DNA of 35,978 nt. It comes from an uncultured Eubacteriales bacterium (GTDB lineage Bacteria > Bacillota > Clostridia > Peptostreptococcales > Anaerovoracaceae). Under the pieces are notes generated by a model, which was not told where the DNA came from, searched no databases, and was given only the letters and a program-made list of their open reading frames with translations. The stretch covers positions 1-35,978 of the forward strand of contig CACYHR010000053.1 in assembly GCA_902774265.1 (NCBI GenBank), read 5' to 3'. The position numbers and the translations under genes are program-made. Shown piece by piece: positions 8,047-16,202 of this stretch (position 1 is the first letter of the stretch; each line of letters opens with the position of its first letter).

Positions 8047-9287
8047 CAGAGAACCTCTTTTACACATACTCCTATGCTTTGCAGTTTGCCGAAGTAATCA
8101 GGAAAGCTCTTGTTTACTGCTTCTGCGCCATCTATTATTCCTCCGGTCCGGGCACACATTACGGCAAGAGCCATGACTATGCGGTGGTCATTATGGCCTT
8201 TCAGGATCTCTGACGGTGTTTTTGCTCCGCATCCGATCGTCATGGAGTTTTCCGTAATTCTCGTGTCGACTCCGAATTTTGCCAGTTCTTCCTGCATCGC
8301 AGCATTCCGGTCGGATTCCTTGAAACTCAGTCTCCTGGTCCCGGTCAGTGTGCATCCTCTTCTGAGCGCAGCATAAGCTGCAAGTACCGGTCCCAGATCC
8401 GGTGTATCTGCTATATCCAGCGTTGCAGCCTCTTCATCCAGCTGTCTGAAATAATCAACGCACGTCTTATCCCCCTGGCTGCTGAATGCGTTGAGTCCGC
8501 TCACATCTGCTCCGAGAGCAAGAAGATACGAAGCTCCCGACCAGTCTCCTTCTATCGTCACATCATGACTCTTATAGCTTTGCCCGCCCGGAACGCTTAT
8601 CACCTGTCCGTCCTGCTCCCATCCGGCCCATACTCCGAACTGTCCGAGAGCTTCAATTGTCATGTCTATATACGGCCGGCTTTCCGCACGTCCCTCAATT
8701 ACGATCCTGCTGTCCCCTTCAAGAAGCGGCAGAGCGAAAAGCAATCCGCTTACGAATTGACTGCTTATATCTCCCCGGAGTTTATAGGTTCCGGCCGGAA
8801 GGCTGCCGCTTACAAGCAGAGCCTCTTCCATATGCTCAATCCTTAGTCCCTTCTCTGCGAAGAGATTGTCATATACGGACATAGGCCGGCTCAGAAGAGT
8901 ACGGCTGCCGGTGAGTGTGACTTCCCTTCCGCTAAGTGCCGCAAGAGGTACCATGAATCTGAGTGTGCTTCCGCTTTCCCTGCACCGAAGCACCGAAGCT
9001 TTCATGATTCCCCGGGAAATCCCTCTGACCATCAGAGTCACATTCCGCCCGATTTCTATATCTTCGCTTTGATGTCCCGCATCTGTCACGGCTGTGATCC
9101 CGGCTCCAAGTGCTTTGAGACAGTCTATGGTCGCAAGTATATCTTCAGAAATATCAACAGCTTTTACAGTGCTGACCCCGTCTGCCAGTCCTGCACATAT
9201 TAACATTCTGTGAGCCATACTCTTGGAACCGGGTGCAGTTACTTCCGCTCCTCTGCTGATATCTGTTCCCCTGATTTCCAGCTTCAT
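8046..9287 (-). CDS. aroA: 3-phosphoshikimate 1-carboxyvinyltransferase (EPSP synthase)
   Basis: A 413-residue EPSP synthase, which transfers the enolpyruvyl group of PEP to shikimate-3-phosphate. Visible motifs are PGSKSMAHRMLICAGLA near the N-terminus, LRCRESGSTLRFM, the catalytic DTPDLGPVLAA segment, FKESDRNAAM and GHNDHRIVMALAVM near the C-terminus. All key basic and acidic residues I can check are present. The start at 9287 forms a 4-nt ATGA overlap with the aroEK stop and has GGAGG eight bases upstream; the in-frame ATG at 9302 is less well placed. The gene is therefore translationally coupled inside the operon. Confidence 0.95.
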   Translation of the reverse strand: MKLEIRGTDISRGAEVTAPGSKSMAHRMLICAGLADGVSTVKAVDISEDILATIDCLKALGAGITAVTDAGHQSEDIEIGRNVTLMVRGISRGIMKASVLRCRESGSTLRFMVPLAALSGREVTLTGSRTLLSRPMSVYDNLFAEKGLRIEHMEEALLVSGSLPAGTYKLRGDISSQFVSGLLFALPLLEGDSRIVIEGRAESRPYIDMTIEALGQFGVWAGWEQDGQVISVPGGQSYKSHDVTIEGDWSGASYLLALGADVSGLNAFSSQGDKTCVDYFRQLDEEAATLDIADTPDLGPVLAAYAALRRGCTLTGTRRLSFKESDRNAAMQEELAKFGVDTRITENSMTIGCGAKTPSEILKGHNDHRIVMALAVMCARTGGIIDGAEAVNKSFPDYFGKLQSIGVCVKEVL

Positions 9288-10519
9288 TTCATGGCCCTCC
9301 ATATTTCATCTGCGGTGCTTTCTTCCGTTCCCTGCACCTTGATTATAACATCCGCTGCTCCTTTATATATCGGATAACGTTTCTCGTATAGTTTCCTTAT
9401 CTTGTCTGCGTTATCTGCAAGCGGCCTGTCATCTGACGGAAGCAGATCTTCAAGTCTGCGGTCAAGAAACACGATCGTGCCATTCATCTTCAGGGCGTCT
9501 GTATTCTCTTTTCTCAGAACAGCACCGCCTCCGGTTGAGATCACTTTACCCCCGCTGAGAGAAGCTTCAAAAACCACTTCGCTCTCAAGATCGCGAAAAT
9601 GCTTCTCTCCATACCTGCTGAATATCTCCGTGATCGGCATACCTGCCCGGGCAACGATCTCATCATCTGTTTCGACCAGCGGTCTTCCGAGCTTTTCTGA
9701 CAGTATCCTGCCAAGCGTGGTCTTGCCGCTGCACGGCATTCCGGTAAGCACAATGCTGGTCTTCTCTGACATGAGTTCTCTGTATATCCTGCTTATCTCG
9801 CTCCTGTTAACGGATTCTCCCGTGAATAACTCTGCTGCAATAACTGCCTGAGCGACCAGCATATACAGTCCGTTTACGGCAGTGATCCCTTTCTCAGCGG
9901 CCCTGCGTACCAATGCAGGTTTCAGCGGATTGTATACCACATCCACTACTCCTGCTGTATCGGGAAATCTGTCCGGGTCAAACGGTATTCCTGTTATGTC
10001 AGGGTACATGCCCGCCGGTGTGGTATTGATAAGTATTCCTGCGTCAGTATGATCCCGGTAAGCATCTTCATATGTGACAGCCCCGTCTCTGCCGCTGCGG
10101 CTGACTCTGATGATCTCCGCCGCTCCGAGATCGGACGCTACACGTTCAGCCGTCCTGCTCGTTCCCCCCGAGCCGGCGATAAGAACTTTTTTGCCTGCAG
10201 GATCGATTTCCATATCCTCAAAGAGTATTTTCATTCCTCCAACGTCGGTGTTATATCCGATCAGCTTTCCGTTCCTGTTCACAATGGTATTGACGGCACC
10301 GACTTCTCCGGCCAGATCACTCATATCATCGAGATATGGTATCACTGTCTGCTTGTACGGCATTGTCACATTAAGGCCGTCAAAATCACGGTTTGCAAGG
10401 AATCCGCCCACTTCCTCCGGTGAAAGCTCGATATGTTTATATGGGTATCTGCCTATCTTCGCGTGTATATCCTGCGAAAAACTATGTACCAGTTTCTTCC
10501 CTATCAGTCCGTATTTCAT
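9284..10519 (-). CDS. aroE: Fused shikimate dehydrogenase-shikimate kinase (AroE-AroK)
   Basis: A 411-residue bifunctional protein. Residues 1-250 are shikimate dehydrogenase: HSFSQDIH substrate loop, catalytic Lys in LNVTMPYKQ, NTDVGG and the NADP-binding GSGGTSRT. Residues about 252-411 are shikimate kinase: P-loop GMPCSGKTT, ETDDEIV, FRDLESEV, STGGGAV and the lid DRPL. The two halves catalyse consecutive steps (dehydroshikimate to shikimate to shikimate-3-phosphate), so the fusion couples them. The start overlaps the aroB 3' end by 38 bp, but MKYGLIGKKL is the conserved AroE N-terminus and AGGGG precedes it. Dehydroquinase (aroD/aroQ) and chorismate synthase (aroC) are not in the window. 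Confidence 0.95.
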   Translation of the reverse strand: MKYGLIGKKLVHSFSQDIHAKIGRYPYKHIELSPEEVGGFLANRDFDGLNVTMPYKQTVIPYLDDMSDLAGEVGAVNTIVNRNGKLIGYNTDVGGMKILFEDMEIDPAGKKVLIAGSGGTSRTAERVASDLGAAEIIRVSRSGRDGAVTYEDAYRDHTDAGILINTTPAGMYPDITGIPFDPDRFPDTAGVVDVVYNPLKPALVRRAAEKGITAVNGLYMLVAQAVIAAELFTGESVNRSEISRIYRELMSEKTSIVLTGMPCSGKTTLGRILSEKLGRPLVETDDEIVARAGMPITEIFSRYGEKHFRDLESEVVFEASLSGGKVISTGGGAVLRKENTDALKMNGTIVFLDRRLEDLLPSDDRPLADNADKIRKLYEKRYPIYKGAADVIIKVQGTEESTADEIWRAMK

Positions 10520-11561
10520 CTCTGTCCCCTGTTATGTAATGCAGTCTTCCCCTCAGCTCTTCCGGTGTCATCCGTTTGATCACCGCGTTTCCGGGTTCCT
10601 CTGCGAATACCGCATTTATCTCTCCGTTTTCCATCTTCTTGTCATGGATCATGGATCTAAACACGGCTTCATGATCACAGTCAATTCTCAACGGAAATCC
10701 CAGTCTGCTCAGTACCGGTACAAGTCTGTTCCTTGCTTCAGGCGAGCACATCGGGATCATTCCGACTGCAACACACCATCCATGAAGCATGCCGGTAACA
10801 CTCTCGATCCCATGTCCTATCGTATGTCCATAGTTCAGTATCCTTCTGATGCCGGCTTCACACTCATCTTCTTCAACTACAACCTTCTTGACTCTGAGCG
10901 CCGCCTCCAGCACGCGTTCAATGCTTATCTTCTTCATTATACTGCCGGGATCTGCATCATTGTCTCCCAAGACCGTCTTTTCAATATATCCGAAGAGATC
11001 TGCATCCGCTATCATTCCGGCCTTGATTATCTCTGCAAATCCGCTGAGCATCTGATCCTCCGGCAATGTATCAAGGAGCTCAGTATCTATCAGCACCATC
11101 CCGGGCTGCCGGAACACGCCTGCGATATTCTTGACTCCTCCGAGATTGATAGCTGTTTTACCGCCGATAGAACTGTCTGCCTGCGACAGCAGCGTCGTAG
11201 GGATGTTATAGAAATCTATCCCTCTCATATATATCGCTGCAGCGAATCCTGCGAGATCGCCGGCCATCCCTCCTCCAACCGCTATGACACAGTCGCTTCT
11301 GGTAAAGCCTTCTTTCAGCATCATTAGCAGCAGACGCTCAAGCCATTCCGTACTTTTACTGCCCTCACCCTGCGGGACAGTCATAATGAGCGGACGGCTG
11401 CATTCCGATGCAACAGTCTCCGCATAGCCGGCAGGGACCCCGTCATCGGTAACTATCAGGCATTTCCTGTCAGTATTGAACATTTCACCCGTCCTGCTGA
11501 TGCATCCGCGCTCGATGACTACCTTATATTCGCTTTCTTTGGTATTTATATCTATATACAT
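10482..11561 (-). CDS. aroB: 3-dehydroquinate synthase
   Basis: A 359-residue dehydroquinate synthase, converting DAHP to 3-dehydroquinate with NAD and a divalent metal. Motifs are the NAD-binding GGGMAGDLAGFAAA, IPTTLLSQADSSIGGKTAIN, and metal ligands Glu in AEIIKAG and His in LNYGHTIGHGIE and MLHGWCVAVGM. The C-terminal 13 residues overlap the aroEK start. It begins 24 bp after the pheA stop, with GAGGA upstream, so it belongs to the same operon. Confidence 0.95.
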   Translation of the reverse strand: MYIDINTKESEYKVVIERGCISRTGEMFNTDRKCLIVTDDGVPAGYAETVASECSRPLIMTVPQGEGSKSTEWLERLLLMMLKEGFTRSDCVIAVGGGMAGDLAGFAAAIYMRGIDFYNIPTTLLSQADSSIGGKTAINLGGVKNIAGVFRQPGMVLIDTELLDTLPEDQMLSGFAEIIKAGMIADADLFGYIEKTVLGDNDADPGSIMKKISIERVLEAALRVKKVVVEEDECEAGIRRILNYGHTIGHGIESVTGMLHGWCVAVGMIPMCSPEARNRLVPVLSRLGFPLRIDCDHEAVFRSMIHDKKMENGEINAVFAEEPGNAVIKRMTPEELRGRLHYITGDRDEIRTDREETGT

Positions 11562-11585
11562 TTCATCGATTTCCTCACTGGCGGA

Positions 11586-12437
11586 TCACTGATTCCGGGA
11601 TATGTCCCCGGTATTACAGATCGTTCCGACGATCTTTACTGCCGGACATGCAGCACTGAGCGCTCTTCTGATCTTTTCAACATTTTCGGAACTGCATTCT
11701 CCTTCAAGTTCAGCGTAGAAATAATAGTGCCACTCCAGGCCCTTAAGAGGTCTTGATCTCAGAACCCTCATATTAAAATCATATGCACTGATTATATTGA
11801 TGGCCTTGGCCAGTCCTCCGATCTCATCCCTGACCGTAAACATTATCAGGAAGGAGTCGATTGCGGCTTCCCCGTCCGGATCGCGGTTTGTTCTTGACAG
11901 CACCGCATAGCGAGTGGTGCTGTCCTCGTCTTCAGATGCAAAGATGTCATTGACATAGAGACCTCCCGAGAATATGAGGTCATACACTTTGCCGACTTCT
12001 CCCGAGTAGCTGTTCTCAACAGGCAGGACTGCCGCCTCGCATTCACCCGTCTCGACAGCTCTGTATGCATCGCGGAACTTCTCAAAAGACATAATATTTC
12101 CTTCGGGAAATATCTTGCCGGCCGCTTTATACCCTGCACTCCCGGAAGATCCCGCACAGGCAATATTTATGCCGCTGAGGATAATTCGCTGCCATCTCTT
12201 ACTGATCTCCATAAGATCGTGCTGGAAGCTGACATACATGGATCTTATCCGGTCATCCCGGATATGCGCACTTTGTTTTTCTATCACTTCCTGTTCCCTG
12301 CCGTTATCTTCAATAGGTAATCCCCTCTGCCGCTTATATTCTGCGACCTGCTCAACTATCGACATCCTCTTCTCAAACAGCTGCGCCATCTCTGCATCGA
12401 CAGCATCTATCCGATTCCGTATCTCCCTGATATCCAT
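11586..12437 (-). CDS. pheA: Chorismate mutase-prephenate dehydratase (P-protein) with internally deleted dehydratase domain
   Basis: A 283-residue protein in three parts. Residues 1-88 are an AroQ-type chorismate mutase helix bundle (MDIREIRNRIDAVDAEM, RRQRGLPIEDNGREQEVI-like region). Residues about 90-180 are the first lobe of prephenate dehydratase (GSSGSAGYKAA, AVLPVENSYSGEVGKVYDL). The C-terminal about 90 residues are an ACT regulatory domain (IGGLAKAINII, LRSRPLKGLEWHYYF). Typical P-proteins are about 375 residues. By eye against E. coli PheA, about 85 residues are missing between YVNDIF and STTRYAVLSR. That removes the second lobe, with its SHPQ region and the catalytic Thr motif. The frame is kept. 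Mutase activity and Phe sensing may survive; dehydratase activity probably does not. It is the first gene after the attenuator and has AGGAG upstream. Confidence 0.88.
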   Translation of the reverse strand: MDIREIRNRIDAVDAEMAQLFEKRMSIVEQVAEYKRQRGLPIEDNGREQEVIEKQSAHIRDDRIRSMYVSFQHDLMEISKRWQRIILSGINIACAGSSGSAGYKAAGKIFPEGNIMSFEKFRDAYRAVETGECEAAVLPVENSYSGEVGKVYDLIFSGGLYVNDIFASEDEDSTTRYAVLSRTNRDPDGEAAIDSFLIMFTVRDEIGGLAKAINIISAYDFNMRVLRSRPLKGLEWHYYFYAELEGECSSENVEKIRRALSAACPAVKIVGTICNTGDISRNQ

Positions 12438-12472
12438 CTCTACTCCTGTTATTATTTAATCAGCGTTCCTGT

Positions 12473-12501
12473 AAAAAGAGCCGGTCCTCCGGACCGGCTC
12501 T
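12473..12501 (-). terminator. Attenuator terminator in the pheA-aro leader
   Basis: On the minus strand a perfect 11-bp stem (AGAGCCGGTCC / GGACCGGCTCT) with a 3-nt loop is followed at once by TTTTT, 35 bp before the pheA start and after the leader peptide stop. The competing segments are visible: a GGUCC upstream (plus-strand 12522-12526) can pair with the GGACC of the terminator, and CCGAAGG (12529-12535) can pair with CUUUCGG in leader codons 11-13 (12579-12585). Confidence 0.9.
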
Positions 12502-12538
12502 GTCAGTATATTTCTGCATCAGGACCTGCCTTCGGACA

Positions 12539-12616
12539 TCATAAATTGCAGCTGCGAAAGCTGCTGAAATAATAGTAACCGAAAGCATTCTCATAAGCGA
12601 ATTTGTGATTATTCAT
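12539..12616 (-). CDS. Phe/Tyr-rich leader peptide of the aromatic operon
   Basis: A 25-codon reading frame beginning MNNHKFAYENAFGYYYF. Four Phe and four Tyr make 8 of 25 residues, with an uninterrupted Tyr-Tyr-Tyr-Phe run at residues 14-17. AAAGGG precedes the ATG by seven bases and a TTGACT-17-TAAAGT promoter lies upstream. The stop codon is followed after 37 bp by a perfect intrinsic terminator. This is the architecture of pheA/tyr-type transcription attenuation: when charged tRNA-Phe or tRNA-Tyr is scarce the ribosome stalls on the aromatic codons and the terminator does not form. The peptide itself has no expected function after synthesis. Confidence 0.85.
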   Translation of the reverse strand: MNNHKFAYENAFGYYYFSSFRSCNL

Positions 12617-12649
12617 AAATTTTCCCTTTAAATTAGTGAATTTATATGT

Positions 12650-12678
12650 ACTTTAGTGCAAATTTTATGCAAAGTCAA
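12650..12678 (-). promoter_or_regulatory. Promoter of the pheA-aroB-aroEK-aroA-aroG operon
   Basis: On the minus strand TTGACT (12673-12678) and TAAAGT (12650-12655) are exactly 17 bp apart. Upstream, two copies of AATTGGG (within 12679-12700) and two of GGGCTTG(G)AC could be operator sites. It faces the promoter of the divergent aroF-like gene. Confidence 0.6.
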
Positions 12679-12768
12679 GCCCAATTAATCCCCCAATTGC
12701 TTTATTTTTAGTCCAAGCCCTTTGCGCCGGGCATTGCCGAAAGTATGGCGAAGGTAACTGTGAAATTG

Positions 12769-12774
12769 TATAAT
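12769..12774 (+). promoter_or_regulatory. -10 element of the aroF-like/tyrA operon
   Basis: A consensus TATAAT lies 66 bp upstream of the aroF-like start. No good -35 is seen at 16-18 bp, so an activator or a weak promoter is likely. There is no leader peptide or T-box on this side. Confidence 0.4.
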
Positions 12775-12842
12775 ACCATATATTACAGATGAAAATTTCA
12801 GATTTCCGTACAACAGGTAAATCGGGATTGTGAGGATTAATT

Positions 12843-13847
12843 ATGATAGTAATACTGAAGCATGGTGTTACAGATGAAAAAAGAGATCAGCTGATACGCT
12901 GGTTCGAATCGCAGGGATTGGGTGTCGATATTTCAAAGGGTGAGTTCCAGACTATACTTGGACTGATCGGAGATGTTCTGTCGCTTGATACGGATATGAT
13001 AGAAAGCCTTGATATAGTTCAGGCAATACGCAGGGTCACCGAACCGTTCAAGCGATGCAACCGAAAGTTCCAGCCTGAGGACAGCATAATCTCAGCAGGT
13101 GACACTCTCATAGGCGGAGGAAATTTTGGCATTTTTGCCGGTCCTTCTTCGCTTGAAAGCGAGGAGCAGGTCATCTCGATCGCAAAGAGCCTCAAAGCCT
13201 CTGGCGCGAATGTCCTGATCGGCGGAGCTGTCAATCCGCGCGTCACTTCTTATATCATTCAGGAACAGAATCTCAGAGAGATCGGGTATCTTGTATCAGC
13301 CAAAAGAGCGACAGGCATGCCTGTTGCCAAAGAGATCCTTTCTGTAGAAGATGTTCCGAGATATGAAGACATCGACATTCTCCTGGTGGGCGAGCGCAAT
13401 ATGACCAATTATCCGCTGCTTGCAGAACTCGGATCTATGCAGAAACCGGTGATCCTCAAGCGATCTGTTTCTGCAACACTTGAAGAGCTGCTGATGGCCG
13501 CGGAATACGTCATGGCAGGCGGTAACAAGAATATCATCCTGTGTGAACGCGGAATCAGGACTTTTTCTGATTATACGAAGGCTACACTGGATATTGCCGC
13601 CATACCTCTCCTTAAGGAACTGTCACATCTGCCTGTAATTGCGGATGCCAGCAGGAGCACAGGGCTCGGGCGTCTCACCGGTCCTGTCTCTAAAGCGATA
13701 TGTGCTGCCGGAGCTGACGGACTGATTATAGATGTTCATAACGATCCGCCGCATTCAGCCTTCAACGGCAATCAGGCTGTTACGGTAGAAAGTTTTGCGT
13801 CAATAGCAGCAGATATTTCAAGAATTCATGAGGTGATTACAAAATGA
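12843..13847 (+). CDS. aroF: DAHP synthase class I-beta homologue with substituted metal ligands
   Basis: A 334-residue protein of the Thermotoga/Bacillus-type DAHP synthase family. Residues 1-70 are the ferredoxin-like regulatory domain and 80-334 the TIM-barrel core. Core motifs are recognisable (GERNMTNY, LKRSVSATLEELLMAAEY, ILCERGIRTFSDYT, SHLPVIADAS). All four metal ligands known from T. maritima appear changed: Cys in GPCS is Ser102, His in DPSH is Arg271, Glu in EVHP is Asp297 and Asp in SDGxQ is Asn308. The Lys of GGAfKPR is Asn131. I infer it no longer makes DAHP and may be a regulatory pseudoenzyme or have a new reaction. It overlaps tyrA by ATGA, and GAGGA lies seven bases before the start. 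Confidence 0.88.
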   Translation: MIVILKHGVTDEKRDQLIRWFESQGLGVDISKGEFQTILGLIGDVLSLDTDMIESLDIVQAIRRVTEPFKRCNRKFQPEDSIISAGDTLIGGGNFGIFAGPSSLESEEQVISIAKSLKASGANVLIGGAVNPRVTSYIIQEQNLREIGYLVSAKRATGMPVAKEILSVEDVPRYEDIDILLVGERNMTNYPLLAELGSMQKPVILKRSVSATLEELLMAAEYVMAGGNKNIILCERGIRTFSDYTKATLDIAAIPLLKELSHLPVIADASRSTGLGRLTGPVSKAICAAGADGLIIDVHNDPPHSAFNGNQAVTVESFASIAADISRIHEVITK

Positions 13848-14671
13848 TAATCGGAGTAGTGGGGCTTGGCCTTATAGGAGGCTCTTTCGTCAAGTGTTAT
13901 CATGCCCAGGGTCATACTGTTTACGCGTATAACAGATCACGAAAAACTATTGATTTCGCTTTGCTCAGCGGTTATGTCGATGCCGAACTGACAGAAGACA
14001 ACGTGTCCGAGTGCGATCTCATAGTTGTGTGTATGTATCCTGAGGCGTCAATTGAATGGATCAGATCGATGGCTCCGTATTTCGGACCGGGACCGATCGT
14101 TATGGATGCCTGCGGTACCAAGCGCAATATATGCGAAGAATGTTTCAAGCTTGCAGAAGAGTACGGATTTACTTTCGTCGGCGGTCATCCGATGGGCGGC
14201 ACCAAGTTCTCCGGATATAAATATTCAAAACCGGATATGTTTCGCGGCGCCCCTATGGTCATAGTACCGCCGCGTTTTGACGATATCGATCTGTATGCCA
14301 AAATCAAAGATCTGCTGGCTCCTCTTAATCTGGGGCGCTATTCCATTACAACGGCCGAAGATCATGACAAGATGATCGCATTCACATCCCAGCTGTCGCA
14401 TCTTGTAGCCAGCTCATACATTAAGAGTCCTTCTGCCGAGAGACAGCGGGGTTTTGCAGGAGGCACATACCGGGATATGACCAGAGTGGCGTATCTCAAT
14501 GCGCCGATGTGGGCAGAGATATTCATAAGTAATAAAGACTTTCTGCTCGCAGAGCTCGATAGTCTTATAGATAATCTAAAAAAATACAGAGCTGCCATCA
14601 GTGAAGAAAAGGTAGAAGAACTCACAGAGCTTCTTGAAGACGGCGCCCGCCGTAAAGAAACACTGGGATAA
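13844..14671 (+). CDS. tyrA: Prephenate dehydrogenase
   Basis: A 275-residue TyrA that oxidatively decarboxylates prephenate to 4-hydroxyphenylpyruvate for tyrosine synthesis. The NAD-binding motif GVVGLGLIGGS is at the N-terminus. HPMGGTKFSG and TSQLSHLVASS carry the conserved substrate-binding histidines, and GGTYRDMTRVAYLNAPMWAEIF is the family signature helix. There is no ACT domain and no fused chorismate mutase, so the mutase of PheA must supply prephenate. It overlaps the aroF-like gene by four bases, implying translational coupling and perhaps physical interaction of the two products. Confidence 0.95.
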   Translation: MIIGVVGLGLIGGSFVKCYHAQGHTVYAYNRSRKTIDFALLSGYVDAELTEDNVSECDLIVVCMYPEASIEWIRSMAPYFGPGPIVMDACGTKRNICEECFKLAEEYGFTFVGGHPMGGTKFSGYKYSKPDMFRGAPMVIVPPRFDDIDLYAKIKDLLAPLNLGRYSITTAEDHDKMIAFTSQLSHLVASSYIKSPSAERQRGFAGGTYRDMTRVAYLNAPMWAEIFISNKDFLLAELDSLIDNLKKYRAAISEEKVEELTELLEDGARRKETLG

Positions 14672-14732
14672 TATCACGGACAGCCGCTGCAGTATCGCAA
14701 ATGCAGAGTCACAGGCAAAGGAGTAAATGATT

Positions 14733-16085
14733 ATGTGTTTTGGCAATGATTTTCTCTGGGGTGCAGCCAGCGCCGCTTATCAGATCGAAGGTGCTTACAA
14801 TGAGGACGGCAAGGGTCCGAGCATATGGGATGTTCTTTCTGTTGGTCATGTTGCCCATGGCGACAATGGAGACATTGCATGTGATCACTATCACAGGTTC
14901 AGAGAAGATGTCGCTCTCATGAAAAAGATCGGTCTCAAAGCATACCGTTTCTCTGTCAGCTGGCCGCGCATCATACCAGAGGAAGGCACAGTCAACGAAA
15001 AAGGTCTTGATTTCTACCGCTCACTCGTGCAAGAACTGCTGGATGCGGGGATAGTGCCGCTCTGCACACTTTACCACTGGGATCTGCCTCTGTGGGCGCA
15101 CGAAAAAGGCGGATGGTACGCGGACAGCATCAGTGATGATTTTGCCGAATATGTCAAAGTAGTTATTGATGCTCTTTCTGATAAAGTTTCTTACTGGATG
15201 ACCTTCAACGAGGGGACTTCATTCATCGGCGAAGGCTATCTGCACGGAACACATCCTCCGTACGAGACTGCGCCTGCAGGATCAGAGGAGGAATTCGATA
15301 AGGTCATATGTTTATCTAGGAACCTTATGCTGTCGCACGGAAAGGCCGCTGCAATTATTCGGGAGAGAGCTGTTCTGCCTCCTAAGCTGGGCATCGCCAC
15401 GGACAGCACCCTCTTCATGCCGGATTCTGAGAACGAAGAGGATATCCGAGCAGCAAAGTCAAAAACTTTTGCTCAGGACATCAATCATTATCTCCTGAAC
15501 TGGTGGCTCGATCCTATCATGTACGGTGACAGCGGCGATGATGATCACAGGATCCACCCGCGTATGAGGGCAGCGCTGTCTGATGAAGATATCGCAATCA
15601 TCCATCAGCCGCTCGACTTTATCGGCTGGAACTGTTATCTGGCCAATAATTATAATGAAGGTCCGGACGGCCGTATGCCGGTCTACTGGCCCGGCATCCC
15701 GCGCACCAATATGGGCTGGCCGGTAACGCCTGACGCCCTGTATTGGGGAGTCCGGTTCATATATGAAAGATATAACATCCCTGTCATGATCTCCGAGAAC
15801 GGGATCGCTATCGTTGATTTTGTCATGGATGACGGATGCGTGCATGATCCGCAGCGCATACAATTCATGAAGTGGTATCTGCGCGGACTCAAAAGAGCTG
15901 TCAGTGAAGGCTTCCCGGTGGCCGGCTATATGGCGTGGTCCATCATGGACAATTTCGAATGGGCACAGGGATATGAAAGAAGATTCGGACTGATATATGT
16001 TGATTTTCTGACTCAGCAGAGGATACTCAAAGATTCCGCGCTGTGGTATTCCGAGGTAATCAAAAGCAACGGCGAAAACCTGTAA
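14733..16085 (+). CDS. GH1 family beta-glucosidase
   Basis: A 450-residue glycoside hydrolase family 1 enzyme with no signal peptide, so cytoplasmic. It begins with the family signature FLWGAASAAYQIEGAYNEDGKGPSIWD. The acid/base Glu is in MTFNEGTSF, where the usual NEP is NEG. The nucleophile Glu is in VMISENGIA. The C-terminal FEWAQGYERRFGLIYVD is typical of enzymes for unphosphorylated beta-glucosides and lacks the phosphate-binding pattern of 6-phospho-beta-glucosidases. AAAGGAG lies nine bases before ATG 14733; ATG 14727 is too close to it. It probably supplies glucose for the convergent ROK kinase. No sugar transporter is in the window. Confidence 0.93.
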   Translation: MCFGNDFLWGAASAAYQIEGAYNEDGKGPSIWDVLSVGHVAHGDNGDIACDHYHRFREDVALMKKIGLKAYRFSVSWPRIIPEEGTVNEKGLDFYRSLVQELLDAGIVPLCTLYHWDLPLWAHEKGGWYADSISDDFAEYVKVVIDALSDKVSYWMTFNEGTSFIGEGYLHGTHPPYETAPAGSEEEFDKVICLSRNLMLSHGKAAAIIRERAVLPPKLGIATDSTLFMPDSENEEDIRAAKSKTFAQDINHYLLNWWLDPIMYGDSGDDDHRIHPRMRAALSDEDIAIIHQPLDFIGWNCYLANNYNEGPDGRMPVYWPGIPRTNMGWPVTPDALYWGVRFIYERYNIPVMISENGIAIVDFVMDDGCVHDPQRIQFMKWYLRGLKRAVSEGFPVAGYMAWSIMDNFEWAQGYERRFGLIYVDFLTQQRILKDSALWYSEVIKSNGENL

Positions 16086-16133
16086 CCGCCGGCATACTTG
16101 GCATACTTCAATAATATTGAGAATTTCATGCAA

Positions 16134-16171
16134 AATCCCTCAAGACCTGAAACTTGAGGGATTTTGTTTTT
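16134..16171. terminator. Bidirectional terminator between the GH1 and ROK genes
   Basis: An 11-bp perfect stem (AATCCCTCAAG / CTTGAGGGATT) with an 8-nt loop is followed by TTGTTTTTT on the plus strand and by TTTTG on the minus strand. Confidence 0.88.
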
Positions 16172-16202
16172 TCCCGTACCGATGATCCCGAGCTTCATCA
16201 TA

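Noticed and set aside
10074-11327. Long 417-codon plus-strand frame antisense to aroB and aroE
   Set aside because: It overlaps two clearly recognised enzymes on the other strand, has no recognisable motif, and is a codon-bias shadow.
12617-12842. T-box or other riboswitch between pheA and the aroF-like gene
   Set aside because: No T-box sequence, specifier hairpin or other aptamer pattern is seen; the leader peptide plus terminator explain the region.
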